Source: Burkholderia sp. SRS-W-2-2016
Lineage (GTDB): Bacteria; Pseudomonadota; Gammaproteobacteria; Burkholderiales; Burkholderiaceae
Direction: 5' to 3'
Length of the DNA stretch: 64,000 nt
NCBI RefSeq assembly: GCF_001931485.1
Contig: NZ_MSDV01000045.1
Span: forward strand, 25,042-89,041
Below the pieces are notes generated by a model. The model worked only from the letters and a program-made list of their open reading frames with translations. It searched no databases and was not told the origin of the DNA. Positions within the stretch are counted from its first letter, which is position 1; every line of letters starts with the position of its first letter. Positions 16,714 through 25,263 of the stretch are shown piece after piece. Position numbers and translations under genes: made by a program.

Positions 16714-17745
16714 ATGGCATTTAACGTCACGCTCCGGCAAAGCGGCCGGCAGTTTCAGGTAGAACAGGACGAACCGGTGCTCACCGCCGCCCTGCGTCAA
16801 GGCATCGGCCTGCCGTACGGCTGCAAGAACGGCGCGTGCGGTTCGTGCAAGGGCACCGTGGTGAGCGGCGAAGTCGAACAGCGCGCGCACTCGTCGTCGG
16901 CATTGTCGAACGATGAAAAGACTCGCGGCATGGCTCTGTTGTGCTGCGCGACCGCGTGCTCCGATCTCGAAGTCGACATCCGCGAAGTGGCCGGCGTCGG
17001 CGACGTGCAGGTCAAGAAGCTGCCGTGCCGCGTGAACGCGATCGAGCGCAAGGCCGACGACGTGATCGTCGTCAAACTGCAACTGCCCGCCAACGAGCGT
17101 CTGCAGTATCTGGCCGGCCAGTACCTCGAATTCATCCTGAAGGACGGCAAGCGCCGCAGCTATTCGATGGCCAATGCGCCGCACACCGAAGGCCCGATCG
17201 AACTGCACATCCGCCACATGCCCGGCGGCGCGTTCACCGACCACGTGTTCAACACGATGAAAGAGCGCGACATCCTGCGCTTCGAAGCCCCGCTCGGCAC
17301 CTTCTTCCTGCGCGAAGACTCGGACAAGCCGATCGTGCTGCTCGCGTCGGGCACCGGCTTCGCGCCGCTGAAGGCGATCGTCGAGCACGCGGTGTTCAAG
17401 AACATCACGCGCCCGATGACGCTTTACTGGGGCGCGCGCCGCAAGAAAGACCTGTATCTGCTCGAAGTCGCCGAACAATGGGCGCGCGAGATTCCGAACT
17501 TCAAGTTCGTGCCGGTGCTGTCCGAACCGGACGCGAGCGACGCATGGACCGGCCGCACCGGCTTCGTGCATCGCGCGGTGATCGAGGACCTGCCCGATCT
17601 GTCCGCGTACCAGGTGTATGCATGCGGCGCGCCGGTGATGGTCGAGTCGGCGCAGCGCGATTTCACCCAGCATCACCAGCTCCCGGAAGACGAGTTCTAC
17701 GCGGACTCGTTCACGAGCGCAGCCGATCTCGCGAACGCGGTCTGA
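16714..17745 (+). CDS. Ferredoxin-NAD(P)H reductase fusion, CDP-6-deoxy-delta-3,4-glucoseen reductase type
   Basis: A 343-residue electron-transfer protein. Residues 1-90 are a plant-type [2Fe-2S] ferredoxin with Cys37, Cys42 and Cys45 (CX4CX2C) and a fourth Cys at 77 or 78. An FAD-binding barrel follows, with RRSYSMANAP as the flavin motif, then an NAD-binding domain with GTGFAPLKAI and CGAPVMVESAQRDF. The layout matches AscD/RfbI-type and oxygenase-reductase proteins. No sugar-biosynthesis genes lie nearby, so the name by similarity probably does not give the true role; it likely feeds electrons to an unlinked oxygenase or dehydratase. ATG at 16714. Confidence 0.82.
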   Translation: MAFNVTLRQSGRQFQVEQDEPVLTAALRQGIGLPYGCKNGACGSCKGTVVSGEVEQRAHSSSALSNDEKTRGMALLCCATACSDLEVDIREVAGVGDVQVKKLPCRVNAIERKADDVIVVKLQLPANERLQYLAGQYLEFILKDGKRRSYSMANAPHTEGPIELHIRHMPGGAFTDHVFNTMKERDILRFEAPLGTFFLREDSDKPIVLLASGTGFAPLKAIVEHAVFKNITRPMTLYWGARRKKDLYLLEVAEQWAREIPNFKFVPVLSEPDASDAWTGRTGFVHRAVIEDLPDLSAYQVYACGAPVMVESAQRDFTQHHQLPEDEFYADSFTSAADLANAV

Positions 17746-17920
17746 TAGCCTGCCGAGCAAACGGCCTGCCCGCGCGTTGTCACGCGGGCGGCCGGCGCGG
17801 CGCGCGAGCCTCGATTCGCGGGCCGCGCGCGCCGACCGAATAAGCCAAATCCGCCGAACATGTCAGCCGCGCGACAAGCCGGCAAATTCTTCTCATCACC
17901 GCGCCGCTGCAAATTCATGG

Positions 17921-17950
17921 TTTACACCGGCGCTTCGGTTGTCGTATTCT
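17921..17950 (+). promoter_or_regulatory. Candidate sigma-70 promoter of the argD leader
   Basis: TTTACA at 17921-17926 and TATTCT at 17945-17950 are separated by 18 bases. Transcription should start at about 17957-17958, which is the first base of the leader ATG, giving a leaderless message. Confidence 0.5.
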
Positions 17951-17957
17951 TTCGCGC

Positions 17958-18008
17958 ATGAACCGCATCCAGTCCGAACTCCGACGTCGCCGCTCGCCGC
18001 TCCCCTAG
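17958..18008 (+). CDS. Candidate arginine-rich leader peptide, 16 residues
   Basis: ATG to TAG reads MNRIQSELRRRRSPLP, with four Arg codons in a row (17982-17993). There is no ribosome site, but the promoter spacing puts the RNA start at or next to the ATG, as known for the leaderless trpL peptide of Sinorhizobium. A terminator hairpin follows at 18075 and an argD-type gene at 18186. The pattern fits ribosome-mediated attenuation by charged tRNA-Arg. In GC-rich DNA, runs of CGN codons also occur by chance, so this is a candidate only. Confidence 0.45.
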   Translation: MNRIQSELRRRRSPLP

Positions 18009-18072
18009 GGACGCCGCTGGCTTCGTCACGGATTCGCGCCGCACACCACTTCGGCGCAAGCTGTTCGAATCA

Positions 18073-18107
18073 TGAAAGCCACGGCCTGCCGTGGCTTTTC
18101 TGTTTTT
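18073..18107 (+). terminator. Terminator hairpin in the argD leader (candidate attenuator)
   Basis: Stem AAAGCCACGG with CCGTGGCTTT and a short loop, then TTCTGTTTTT. It lies 330 bases past the upstream reductase gene but only 65 bases past the candidate leader peptide. TGGCTT at 18018-18023 can pair with AAGCCA of its 5' arm as a competing structure. Confidence 0.6.
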
Positions 18108-18185
18108 CCGGCCGCCGTTTTCGACGCGCCAAACCGACCTTGATCCTTCACCCTGCTTTCATCTTTTTGCCTGGAGCCTGCCGTC

Positions 18186-19370
18186 ATGAATTTCAATGAG
18201 TATCCGATCGAGTCGCTGATGTACATCACGAACCGGCCCGAAATCGTTTTCACGCACGGCAAGGGCTCGTGGCTTTACGACAACAACGGCAAGCGCTATC
18301 TGGATTTCATTCAGGGCTGGGCGGTCAACAGTCTCGGCCACTGCAACGACGGCATGCTCGAAGCGCTGAACACCCAGGCGAAGCTGCTGCTCAATCCGTC
18401 GCCGGCGTTCTACAACGAGCCGATGGCCAAGCTCGCGGGCCTGCTCACGCAGCACAGCTGCTTCGACAAGGTGTTCTTCGCGAACAGCGGCGCCGAGGCG
18501 AACGAAGGCGCGATCAAGCTCGCGCGCAAGTGGGGCAAGAAGTTCAAGGACGGCGCGTTCGAAATCATCACGTTCGATCACAGCTTCCACGGCCGCACGC
18601 TCGCCACCATGTCGGCAAGCGGCAAGCCGGGCTGGGACACGATCTACGCGCCGCAGGTGCCGGGCTTCCCGAAGGCCGACCTGAACGACATCGCGTCGGT
18701 GGAAAAGCTGATCAACGCGAAGACCGTCGCGGTGATGCTCGAGCCGATCCAGGGCGAAGGCGGCGTGATTCCGGCGACGCGCGAATTCATGCAGCAACTG
18801 CGCGAGCTGACGAAGAAGCACAACCTGCTCCTGATCGTCGATGAAGTGCAAAGCGGTTGCGGCCGCGCGGGCACGCTGTTCGCGTATGAACTGTCGGGCA
18901 TCGAGCCGGACATCATGACGCTCGGCAAGGGTATCGGCGGCGGCGTGCCGCTCGCGGCGCTGCTGTCGAAGAAGGAAATCGCGGTGTTCGAGGCGGGCGA
19001 TCAGGGCGGCACCTACAACGGCAATCCGCTGATGACCGCGGTCGGCTACTCGGTGATCTCGCAACTGACCGCGCCGGGCTTCCTCGAAGGCGTGCGCGCG
19101 CGCGGTGAATATCTCCGTACCAAGCTGCTCGAACTGTCGGAAGAGCGCGGCTTCAAGGGCGAGCGCGGCGAAGGTTTGCTGCGCGCTCTGCTGCTCGGCA
19201 AGGACATCGGTAACCAGATCGTCGAGAAGGCGCGCGACATGCAGCCGGACGGCGTGCTGCTGAACGCCGCGCGCCCGAACCTGCTGCGCTTCATGCCGGC
19301 GCTGAACGTGACGACCGAAGAAATCGACCAGATGATGGCGATGCTGCGGTCGGTGCTCGACTCGCTGTAA
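18186..19370 (+). CDS. argD: Acetylornithine/succinylornithine-type aminotransferase
   Basis: A 394-residue class III PLP-dependent aminotransferase. The PLP lysine is Lys248 in TLGKGIGGGVPLAALL, with Asp219 in IVDEVQSGCGRAG holding the pyridine nitrogen. FANSGAEANEGAIKLARKWG binds the phosphate, and HSFHGRTLATMSASG and EPIQGEGGV are also typical of acetylornithine aminotransferases. The expected reaction is N-acetylornithine plus 2-oxoglutarate in arginine synthesis. A role in catabolism or lysine synthesis is possible. A ribosome site (GGAG) lies about ten bases before ATG. The 440-base upstream region holds a candidate arginine leader. Confidence 0.85.
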   Translation: MNFNEYPIESLMYITNRPEIVFTHGKGSWLYDNNGKRYLDFIQGWAVNSLGHCNDGMLEALNTQAKLLLNPSPAFYNEPMAKLAGLLTQHSCFDKVFFANSGAEANEGAIKLARKWGKKFKDGAFEIITFDHSFHGRTLATMSASGKPGWDTIYAPQVPGFPKADLNDIASVEKLINAKTVAVMLEPIQGEGGVIPATREFMQQLRELTKKHNLLLIVDEVQSGCGRAGTLFAYELSGIEPDIMTLGKGIGGGVPLAALLSKKEIAVFEAGDQGGTYNGNPLMTAVGYSVISQLTAPGFLEGVRARGEYLRTKLLELSEERGFKGERGEGLLRALLLGKDIGNQIVEKARDMQPDGVLLNAARPNLLRFMPALNVTTEEIDQMMAMLRSVLDSL

Positions 19371-19389
19371 TCGACCGGAGAGCGTGCCG

Positions 19390-19851
19390 ATGACGACCAA
19401 CACGTTGCTGTCGATCCGCCGCTTCGACGCGCGCGATACCGAGGCGGTGGTCACGCTGTGGCAGCAGGCGTTTCCCGAGTACCGGGACACGACGCGGCCG
19501 CAGCGCAATCCGCGTCTGTCGATCGAGAACAAGCTGGCGACGCAGCCGGAGCTGTTCTTCGTCGCGGTGCTCGACGAGCGCATCGTCGGTACCGTGATGG
19601 GCGGCTACGACGGCCATCGCGGCTGGCTGTATTCGCTCGCGGTCGATGAAGCGCTACGACGTCATGGAATCGGCACGCGTCTGGTCGCGCACGTCGAAAG
19701 CGTGCTGACCGGGCTGGGTTGTCCGAAGCTGAATCTGCAGGTGCTGTCGGCGAAGGCCGACATCCAGGCGTTTTACGAAGCGCTCGGTTATCGCGCCGAT
19801 GCGGTGATCAGTCTCGGCAAACGGCTGGGTAAATTCGCTGACGCGGCGTAA
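19390..19851 (+). CDS. GNAT acetyltransferase, YpeA-like
   Basis: A 153-residue N-acetyltransferase of the GNAT fold. It matches E. coli YpeA in VVTLWQQAFP, the block GTVMGGYDGHRGWLYSLAV (strands 4 and 5) and the acetyl-CoA loop RRHGIGTRLVAHVE, ending with SLGKRL. The ATG at 19390 is nine bases after GGAG; a GTG six bases earlier is too close to it. It follows argD by 19 bases and is probably in the same transcript, ending at the terminator at 19876. The acceptor substrate is unknown. Confidence 0.82.
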   Translation: MTTNTLLSIRRFDARDTEAVVTLWQQAFPEYRDTTRPQRNPRLSIENKLATQPELFFVAVLDERIVGTVMGGYDGHRGWLYSLAVDEALRRHGIGTRLVAHVESVLTGLGCPKLNLQVLSAKADIQAFYEALGYRADAVISLGKRLGKFADAA

Positions 19852-19875
19852 GCGCCGGCTCGCTCCGCAATAATG

Positions 19876-19916
19876 AAAAGGCCGCATGCGCTACGAAGCG
19901 CATGCGGCCTTTTTTC
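19876..19916. terminator. Bidirectional terminator between the GNAT gene and livF
   Basis: A 16-base-pair stem (AAAAGGCCGCATGCGC with GCGCATGCGGCCTTTT) and a 6-base loop, flanked by A-run and T-run, lies between convergent genes. Confidence 0.9.
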
Positions 19917-19946
19917 ATCGCCAGACCGAGGGTCTAGCGACCTGGC

Positions 19947-20669
19947 TTACTCACCGAGATAAGCAGCCCGAACCTTCGGATCATCGAGCATCTGCTTCGC
20001 GTCGCCGGACATCGTGATCAGACCGGAGTCCATCACGTAGCCGCGGTTGGCGGCCTGCAGCGCCAGACGCGCGTTCTGCTCGACCAGCAGCACGGTCATC
20101 CCTTCCGACGAAATCGCCCGCACCACCTCGAAGATCTTCTCGACCATGATCGGCGACAGACCCATCGACGGTTCGTCCAGCAGCAACAGCTTCGGCCGCG
20201 AGATGATCGCGCGCGCCATCGCCAGCATCTGCTGTTCGCCGCCCGACAGCGTGCCCGCGTATTGCGACGCGCGCTCCTTCAGACGCGGGAAGAAACCGAA
20301 CATACGGTCGACGTCCTTCTCGATGCCGTCCTTGTCGGTGCGCAGATACGCGCCCATCTGCATGTTCTCGACGATCGACATCCGCGCGAAGATTCCGCGC
20401 CCTTCCGGCACCATCGCCAGACCGCGCTTGAGCAGTTCGTGCGCGGGCAGTCCCTTGATCGACTGGCCCATGTACTCGATGTCGCCGGCCGCGTATGCCT
20501 TCAGGCCGGTAATCGCCTTCATCGTGGTGGTCTTGCCCGCGCCGTTCGCGCCGATCAGCGTGACGAGTTCGCCCTGACCGACTTCGAGATCGACGCCCTT
20601 GACCGCCTGGATGCCACCGTAGTTGACCTGCAGGCCCTTGATTTTCAACATTGCTTGCGTCGTGGACAT
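19947..20669 (-). CDS. livF: Branched-chain amino acid ABC transporter ATPase LivF
   Basis: A 240-residue ATPase for uptake of leucine, isoleucine and valine. Walker A is GANGAGKTT (about 39-47), signature LSGGEQQMLAMARAI, Walker B LLLLDEPSMGL, switch His replaced by the family-usual Gln in LLVEQNA. The PEGRGIFARMSIVENMQMGAY stretch is diagnostic of LivF. Its ATG at 20669 shares one base with the livG stop (TGATG). Last gene of livHMGF. Confidence 0.95.
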   Translation of the reverse strand: MSTTQAMLKIKGLQVNYGGIQAVKGVDLEVGQGELVTLIGANGAGKTTTMKAITGLKAYAAGDIEYMGQSIKGLPAHELLKRGLAMVPEGRGIFARMSIVENMQMGAYLRTDKDGIEKDVDRMFGFFPRLKERASQYAGTLSGGEQQMLAMARAIISRPKLLLLDEPSMGLSPIMVEKIFEVVRAISSEGMTVLLVEQNARLALQAANRGYVMDSGLITMSGDAKQMLDDPKVRAAYLGE

Positions 20670-21481
20670 CAGTGGACTCCCGCACCCAGATAAGCTTCGA
20701 TCACCTTAGGATCCTTCTGCACGTCTTGCGGCAGACCTTGCGCAATCACCTTGCCGTAGTCGAGCACCGTCATCTGGTTGCACAGACCCATCACCAGCTT
20801 CACGTCGTGTTCGATCAAGAGGATCGTCTTGCCGTCCGCGCGGATCTTGTCGAGCAGCTTGGTCAGCTCGACCTTCTCCGTCGCGTTCATGCCGGCGGCC
20901 GGTTCATCGAGCGCGAGCAGCTTCGGGTCGGTCGCCAATGCGCGTGCGATTTCCAGACGACGCTGGTGACCGTACGACAGGTTGCGCGACGTGTAATCCG
21001 CGTACTGCGCGATGCCGACGTATTCGAGCAGTTCCAGCGCGCGTTCCTTGATCTCGCGCTCTTCCCTGCGCTCGGCCGGGGTCTGGAACACCGCGCCGAG
21101 CAGACCGTGCTTCGTGCGTACGTGCCGGCCGACCATCACGTTTTCGAGCGCGGTCATCCCGCCGAACAGACGGATGTTCTGGAACGTGCGCGCGATCCCC
21201 GCCTTCGCGACCTGATAGACCGCGGTCGGCGTGTAGTTCTCGCCGTCGAGCTTGAATTCGCCCGAGTCCGGCGTGTACAGCCCGGTGATCACGTTGAAGA
21301 ACGTCGTCTTGCCGGCGCCGTTCGGGCCGATCAGACCGTAAATCTGCCCGGCCTTGATCTCCAGACCGACTTCCGAGAGTGCCTGCAGGCCGCCGAAGCG
21401 CTTGTTCACGCCCTTCACCGAAAGGCGGATCGGCGCGTTCGCGAAGCCATTCATCGCGTTGTTGCTTACGTTATCGCTCAT
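20669..21481 (-). CDS. livG: Branched-chain amino acid ABC transporter ATPase LivG
   Basis: A 270-residue ATPase partner of LivF. Walker A GPNGAGKTTFFNVITG, the LivG-specific ARTFQNIRLFGGMTALENVMVGRH, signature LSYGHQRRLEIARAL, Walker B LLALDEPAAGMN and switch LLIEHDVKLVM are all present. I chose ATG at 21481, preceded by GGAG with an A-rich spacer. It starts 20 bases after the livM stop. Confidence 0.95.
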   Translation of the reverse strand: MSDNVSNNAMNGFANAPIRLSVKGVNKRFGGLQALSEVGLEIKAGQIYGLIGPNGAGKTTFFNVITGLYTPDSGEFKLDGENYTPTAVYQVAKAGIARTFQNIRLFGGMTALENVMVGRHVRTKHGLLGAVFQTPAERREEREIKERALELLEYVGIAQYADYTSRNLSYGHQRRLEIARALATDPKLLALDEPAAGMNATEKVELTKLLDKIRADGKTILLIEHDVKLVMGLCNQMTVLDYGKVIAQGLPQDVQKDPKVIEAYLGAGVH

Positions 21482-21501
21482 GTCTTTTTCTCCACCGCGC
21501 G

Positions 21502-22671
21502 TTACGCGCGCACCGGCTTCTTGCCGTTGCGCTTCGCCAGCTTCGCAATCTTGTCTTCGTGCTTCGGCGCCGGCCACAGGCCTTCCGAGCGATACAGCAT
21601 GATCACGACCATCGCCAGACCGTACAGCAGCTGACGGATCACTTCGGTATCCACGATTTCATGGCCGAAGATCATGTTCTGCAGCGGACCCATCGTCGAG
21701 CGCAGGAATTCCGGGAACACCGCGAGCAGCACCGCGCCCAGAATCACGCCGGGGATATGGCCCATGCCGCCGAGCACCACGCAGGCGAGCACCACGACAG
21801 ATTCCCAGAAGGTGAACGATTCCGGCGACACGAAGCCCTGGAACGCGCCGAACATCGCGCCCGACAGACCGCCGAACGACGCGCCCATCGCGAACGCGAG
21901 CAGCTTCACGTTACGGGTGTTGATGCCCATCGCCTTGGCGGCGATTTCGTCTTCGCGGATCGCCGCCCATGCACGGCCGATACGCGAATGCTGCAGACGC
22001 GTACAGACCCAGATCACGAACAGCGCGCACAGCACGAACAGGTAGTAATAGCCGTACACCGACGGGAACTGCAGGCCGAACAGCGAGTGCGATTGCGACA
22101 GGTTGAAGCCGCCGATCTGCACCGGATCGATCCCCGTGATCCCCTTCGGGCCGTTGGTGATGTTCACCGGACGGTCGAGGTTGTTCATGAAGATCCGCAC
22201 GATTTCCCCGAAGCCGAGGGTCACGATCGCCAGATAGTCGCCGCGCAGACGCAGCGTCGGCGCACCGAGCAGAATCCCGAACAGCGCGGCGAGCGCCATC
22301 GCGATCGGCACGATGATCCAGATCGGCGTGTGCAGGCCGTGCGGCGCGAGCGCCGCGATCCACTCGAACTGCGAGGTCAGGTGCGGCGAGCTCAGCAGCG
22401 CCGCCGTGTACGCGCCGATCGCGTAGAACGCGATATAGCCCAGGTCGAGCAGGCCGGCGAAGCCGACCACCACGTTCAGGCCCAGCGCGAGCATCACGTA
22501 CAGCATCGCGAAGTCGAGCACGCGCACCCAGTAGTTGCCGCCCGCGGTGCCGATGATGATCGGCGCCGCGATCACGAGGATCGCGGTGATGATGCCGACG
22601 GTCAGCGTCTTCGCCAGGTTCTTTTCGGGGATCAGCGTCGTCGACGGCTCGATCGGTTGAATTGAGGTCAT
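21502..22671 (-). CDS. livM: Branched-chain amino acid ABC transporter permease LivM
   Basis: A 389-residue inner-membrane permease with about ten hydrophobic segments. The blocks YVMLALGLNVVVGFAGLLDLGYIAFYAIGAY and LRLRGDYLAIVTLGFGEIVRI and the C-terminal VVLACVVLGGMGHIPGVILGA are typical of LivM. Together with LivH it forms the channel for branched-chain amino acids. The C-terminus is basic (AKLAKRNGKKPVRA). It lies 26 bases after the livH stop. Confidence 0.94.
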   Translation of the reverse strand: MTSIQPIEPSTTLIPEKNLAKTLTVGIITAILVIAAPIIIGTAGGNYWVRVLDFAMLYVMLALGLNVVVGFAGLLDLGYIAFYAIGAYTAALLSSPHLTSQFEWIAALAPHGLHTPIWIIVPIAMALAALFGILLGAPTLRLRGDYLAIVTLGFGEIVRIFMNNLDRPVNITNGPKGITGIDPVQIGGFNLSQSHSLFGLQFPSVYGYYYLFVLCALFVIWVCTRLQHSRIGRAWAAIREDEIAAKAMGINTRNVKLLAFAMGASFGGLSGAMFGAFQGFVSPESFTFWESVVVLACVVLGGMGHIPGVILGAVLLAVFPEFLRSTMGPLQNMIFGHEIVDTEVIRQLLYGLAMVVIMLYRSEGLWPAPKHEDKIAKLAKRNGKKPVRA

Positions 22672-22697
22672 GTTCTGTTACTCCTTATGGCCCGGGA

Positions 22698-23648
22698 TCA
22701 CGCGCGATCCGCGACACGTTCGCCGAGCAGACCCGACGGACGGAACACCAGCACGACGATCAGCACGATGAACGCGAACACGTCCTGGTAGTTACTGCCG
22801 AAGACGCCGCCCGTGAGATTGCCGATGTAGCCGGCGCCCAACTGCTCGATCAGGCCGAGCAGCACGCCGCCGACCATCGCGCCGCCGAGGTTGCCGATCC
22901 CGCCCAGCACCGCCGCGGTAAAGGCCTTCAGGCCGGGGATGAAGCCCATGTAGAAGTGCGCGTTGCCGTATTCCGACGCGATCATCACGCCGGCCAGTGC
23001 GGCCAGCGCCGAGCCGATCATGAAGGTCGCCGAAATCACGAAGTTCGGGTTCACGCCCATCAGCGATGCGACGCCGGGGTTCTCCGCGATCGCCCGCATC
23101 GCGCGGCCGAGCTTGGTCTTGTGCACGAGCAGCAGCAGGCCGCCCATCACGAGGAACGCGACCACGATGATGACGATTTCAGTCATCGAGATCACCGCGC
23201 CCGGCGTGGTGTCGGTGGCCTTGATCACGTTGATCGGATCGGTCGGCAGCAGCTGCGGGAACGGCAGCGGGTTGCGCGACCAGATCATCATCGCGAGCGT
23301 CTGCAGCAGGATCGACACACCGATCGCGGTGATCAGCGGTGCCAGACGCGGTGCGCGCCGCAACGGCCGGTATGCGACCCGCTCGATCGTGTAGCCGACC
23401 ACCGAGCAGACCACCGCCGCGATGATCAACGCGATCACCAGCGTCGGCACGTTGCCGAGTCCGGGGAAGTGGTTCTGCAGCACACCTATCGCGGACAGCG
23501 CAACCATCGCGCCGACCATCAACACATCGCCATGCGCGAAGTTGATGATGCCCAGAATGCCGTAAACCATCGTATAGCCTAGTGCGATGATGGCGTAGAC
23601 ACTGCCAAGCACCAGTCCATTCAGGATCTGCTGGATGAAAATATCCAT
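22698..23648 (-). CDS. livH: Branched-chain amino acid ABC transporter permease LivH
   Basis: A 316-residue permease with eight or more hydrophobic segments. LNGLVLGSVYAIIALGYTMVYGILGIINFAHGDVLM is the LivH hallmark, as is GFIPGLKAFTAAVLGGIGNLGGAMVGG near the end. First gene of livHMGF, 230 bases after livJ with an intrinsic terminator between, so its level probably depends on read-through from livJ or on a promoter in the gap. Confidence 0.94.
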   Translation of the reverse strand: MDIFIQQILNGLVLGSVYAIIALGYTMVYGILGIINFAHGDVLMVGAMVALSAIGVLQNHFPGLGNVPTLVIALIIAAVVCSVVGYTIERVAYRPLRRAPRLAPLITAIGVSILLQTLAMMIWSRNPLPFPQLLPTDPINVIKATDTTPGAVISMTEIVIIVVAFLVMGGLLLLVHKTKLGRAMRAIAENPGVASLMGVNPNFVISATFMIGSALAALAGVMIASEYGNAHFYMGFIPGLKAFTAAVLGGIGNLGGAMVGGVLLGLIEQLGAGYIGNLTGGVFGSNYQDVFAFIVLIVVLVFRPSGLLGERVADRA

Positions 23649-23825
23649 TTAATGCTCCTTAGCCCGTGCGACTGGATTCACGCTCGTCATCTGCCGGTGG
23701 GCGGTGATGCGCTACGAAAATCTCAACGGCACTGCGGGTACTGATATAAAAGACCGGTAAGGGTTATCCGCTGCCGGTTCGCCCCGCCGACCGGGATGCG
23801 GTCGCGGGCTCGCCATCGGCGGATG

Positions 23826-23859
23826 CAAAAACGGCACCGTTGGATGGTGTCGGTGCCGT
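23826..23859 (-). terminator. Intrinsic terminator between livJ and livH
   Basis: On the minus strand, ACGGCACCG pairs with CGGTGCCGT across a 10-base loop and is followed by TTTTTG. It lies 20 bases after the livJ stop. Partial read-through would give more binding protein than membrane complex. Confidence 0.75.
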
Positions 23860-23878
23860 CAGGCCAAACGTCCCGTCA

Positions 23879-25078
23879 TCACATCTTGACGACGTCGAGA
23901 ACCGCTTTCTTGCCGTCCTTGAAGTCGTAAAGCGTAATGGCGCCCTCTTTCAAATCACCCTTGTCGTCGAACGCGATGTGGCCGATTACTCCGTTGTAGT
24001 CGGTCGACGGCATCGCGGCCAGTACCTTGGGCGCCTCGATCGAATTGGCGCGCTTCATTGCATCGACGATCACGTACACAGCGTCATACGTAAACGGCGC
24101 GTAAATCTGCACCGGTGTGTGGAAACGGTCCTCGTACTTCTTTTCGAAGTCCGCTCCCCTATCCATTCTGGAGAGCGCGAGTCCCGCCTCCGAACAGACC
24201 AGGTTTTGCACGGCGGTACCCGCCAGCTCACCTACCTTGTCGGTACACACACCGTCGCCGCCAAGGATTTTTGCCCTGATACCGAGCGCCGCCGCCTGCT
24301 TCGTAAACGGCCCGCCCGTCGCGTCCATGCCGCCGAACATGATGACGTCCGGCTGAACACTCTTGATCTTCGTGAGGATGGCCCGGAAATCCGTGGCCTT
24401 GTCGGTGGTCGCCTCGCGCGCGACGATCTTCGCGCCGGCCGCTTCGACGGTCTTCGCGAATTCGTCCGCGAGACCCTTGCCGTAGGCGGTCGCATCGTCC
24501 ACCACCGCGATGCGTTTGGCGCCGAGCGCCTTGGTCGCGTAATTAGCGAGCGCCGGGCCCTGCTGCGCGTCGGTGGCGACCACCCGGTAGGTCGTCTTGA
24601 AACCCTGCTGCGTGTAGGCCGGATTGGTCGACGACGGCGAGATCTGCACGATGCTCGCATCGCTATAGATCTTCGAGGCCGGAATCGACACGCCCGAGTT
24701 CAGATGGCCGATCACCGCGACCACATGATCGTCGACCAGCTTCTGCGCGACGCCGGTGCCCGTTTTCGGATCCGCCGCATCGTCCTGCGCGTCGAGCTGC
24801 AACTGAATCTTATGGCCGTCGATCGTCAGACCCTGCGCGTTGATCTCCTCGACCGCGAGGCGCGCGCCATTTTCATTGTCCTTGCCCAGATGCGCGATGC
24901 CGCCGGTCAACGGGGCCGCATGACCGATCTTCACGATAGTCGCTTCGCTCGCGGCAGCGACCGGCGCCGAGGCCGCCGACGCGCCCGCACCCGCTTCGCC
25001 ATCCGGTTTCTTGCCGCACGCAGTCAGCATCGCAACCGCGGCCGCGATGGACACGGCGTAAGCAAATTTGACTCGCAT
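23879..25078 (-). CDS. livJ: Branched-chain amino acid-binding protein LivJ/LivK
   Basis: A 399-residue type 1 periplasmic binding protein. The signal region ends in LTACGKK, a lipobox, so the mature protein is probably a lipoprotein tethered by that Cys. A short Ala/Gly/Ser spacer follows, then IVKIGHAAPLTGGIAHLGKDNENGARLAVEEINAQG, the usual opening of Leu/Ile/Val-binding proteins, and the GVSIPASKIYSDASIVQISPSSTNPAYT ligand region. I chose the ATG at 25078, which gives a normal signal peptide. The upstream region contains a terminator-like hairpin at 25232. It is the first gene of the liv cluster. Confidence 0.9.
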   Translation of the reverse strand: MRVKFAYAVSIAAAVAMLTACGKKPDGEAGAGASAASAPVAAASEATIVKIGHAAPLTGGIAHLGKDNENGARLAVEEINAQGLTIDGHKIQLQLDAQDDAADPKTGTGVAQKLVDDHVVAVIGHLNSGVSIPASKIYSDASIVQISPSSTNPAYTQQGFKTTYRVVATDAQQGPALANYATKALGAKRIAVVDDATAYGKGLADEFAKTVEAAGAKIVAREATTDKATDFRAILTKIKSVQPDVIMFGGMDATGGPFTKQAAALGIRAKILGGDGVCTDKVGELAGTAVQNLVCSEAGLALSRMDRGADFEKKYEDRFHTPVQIYAPFTYDAVYVIVDAMKRANSIEAPKVLAAMPSTDYNGVIGHIAFDDKGDLKEGAITLYDFKDGKKAVLDVVKM

Positions 25079-25231
25079 TAAATAAGGTCTCCCGCGCCTT
25101 GCAAAATCCACTGTTCAGGACCTTAAGGCCTTGAGAACGCGCGCATTGTAACTCCAATTATGCGACTGGCAATATTGTTGAAACGGCAGGGTTTTCCTGC
25201 ATTGCAACCTCATTTTGAGAGCTAAATAGGT

Positions 25232-25263
25232 GAAAAAGCGCAACCTGGTTGCGATCCTTTTTC
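25232..25263 (-). terminator. Terminator-like hairpin in the livJ leader
   Basis: Read on the minus strand, GAAAAAG and CGCAACC pair with GGTTGCG and CTTTTTC across a one-base loop, with a 3-base bulge, and TTTTT is part of the 3' arm. It lies about 155 bases ahead of the livJ ATG and well past the ispH terminator. It could be an attenuator of livJ. Confidence 0.5.
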
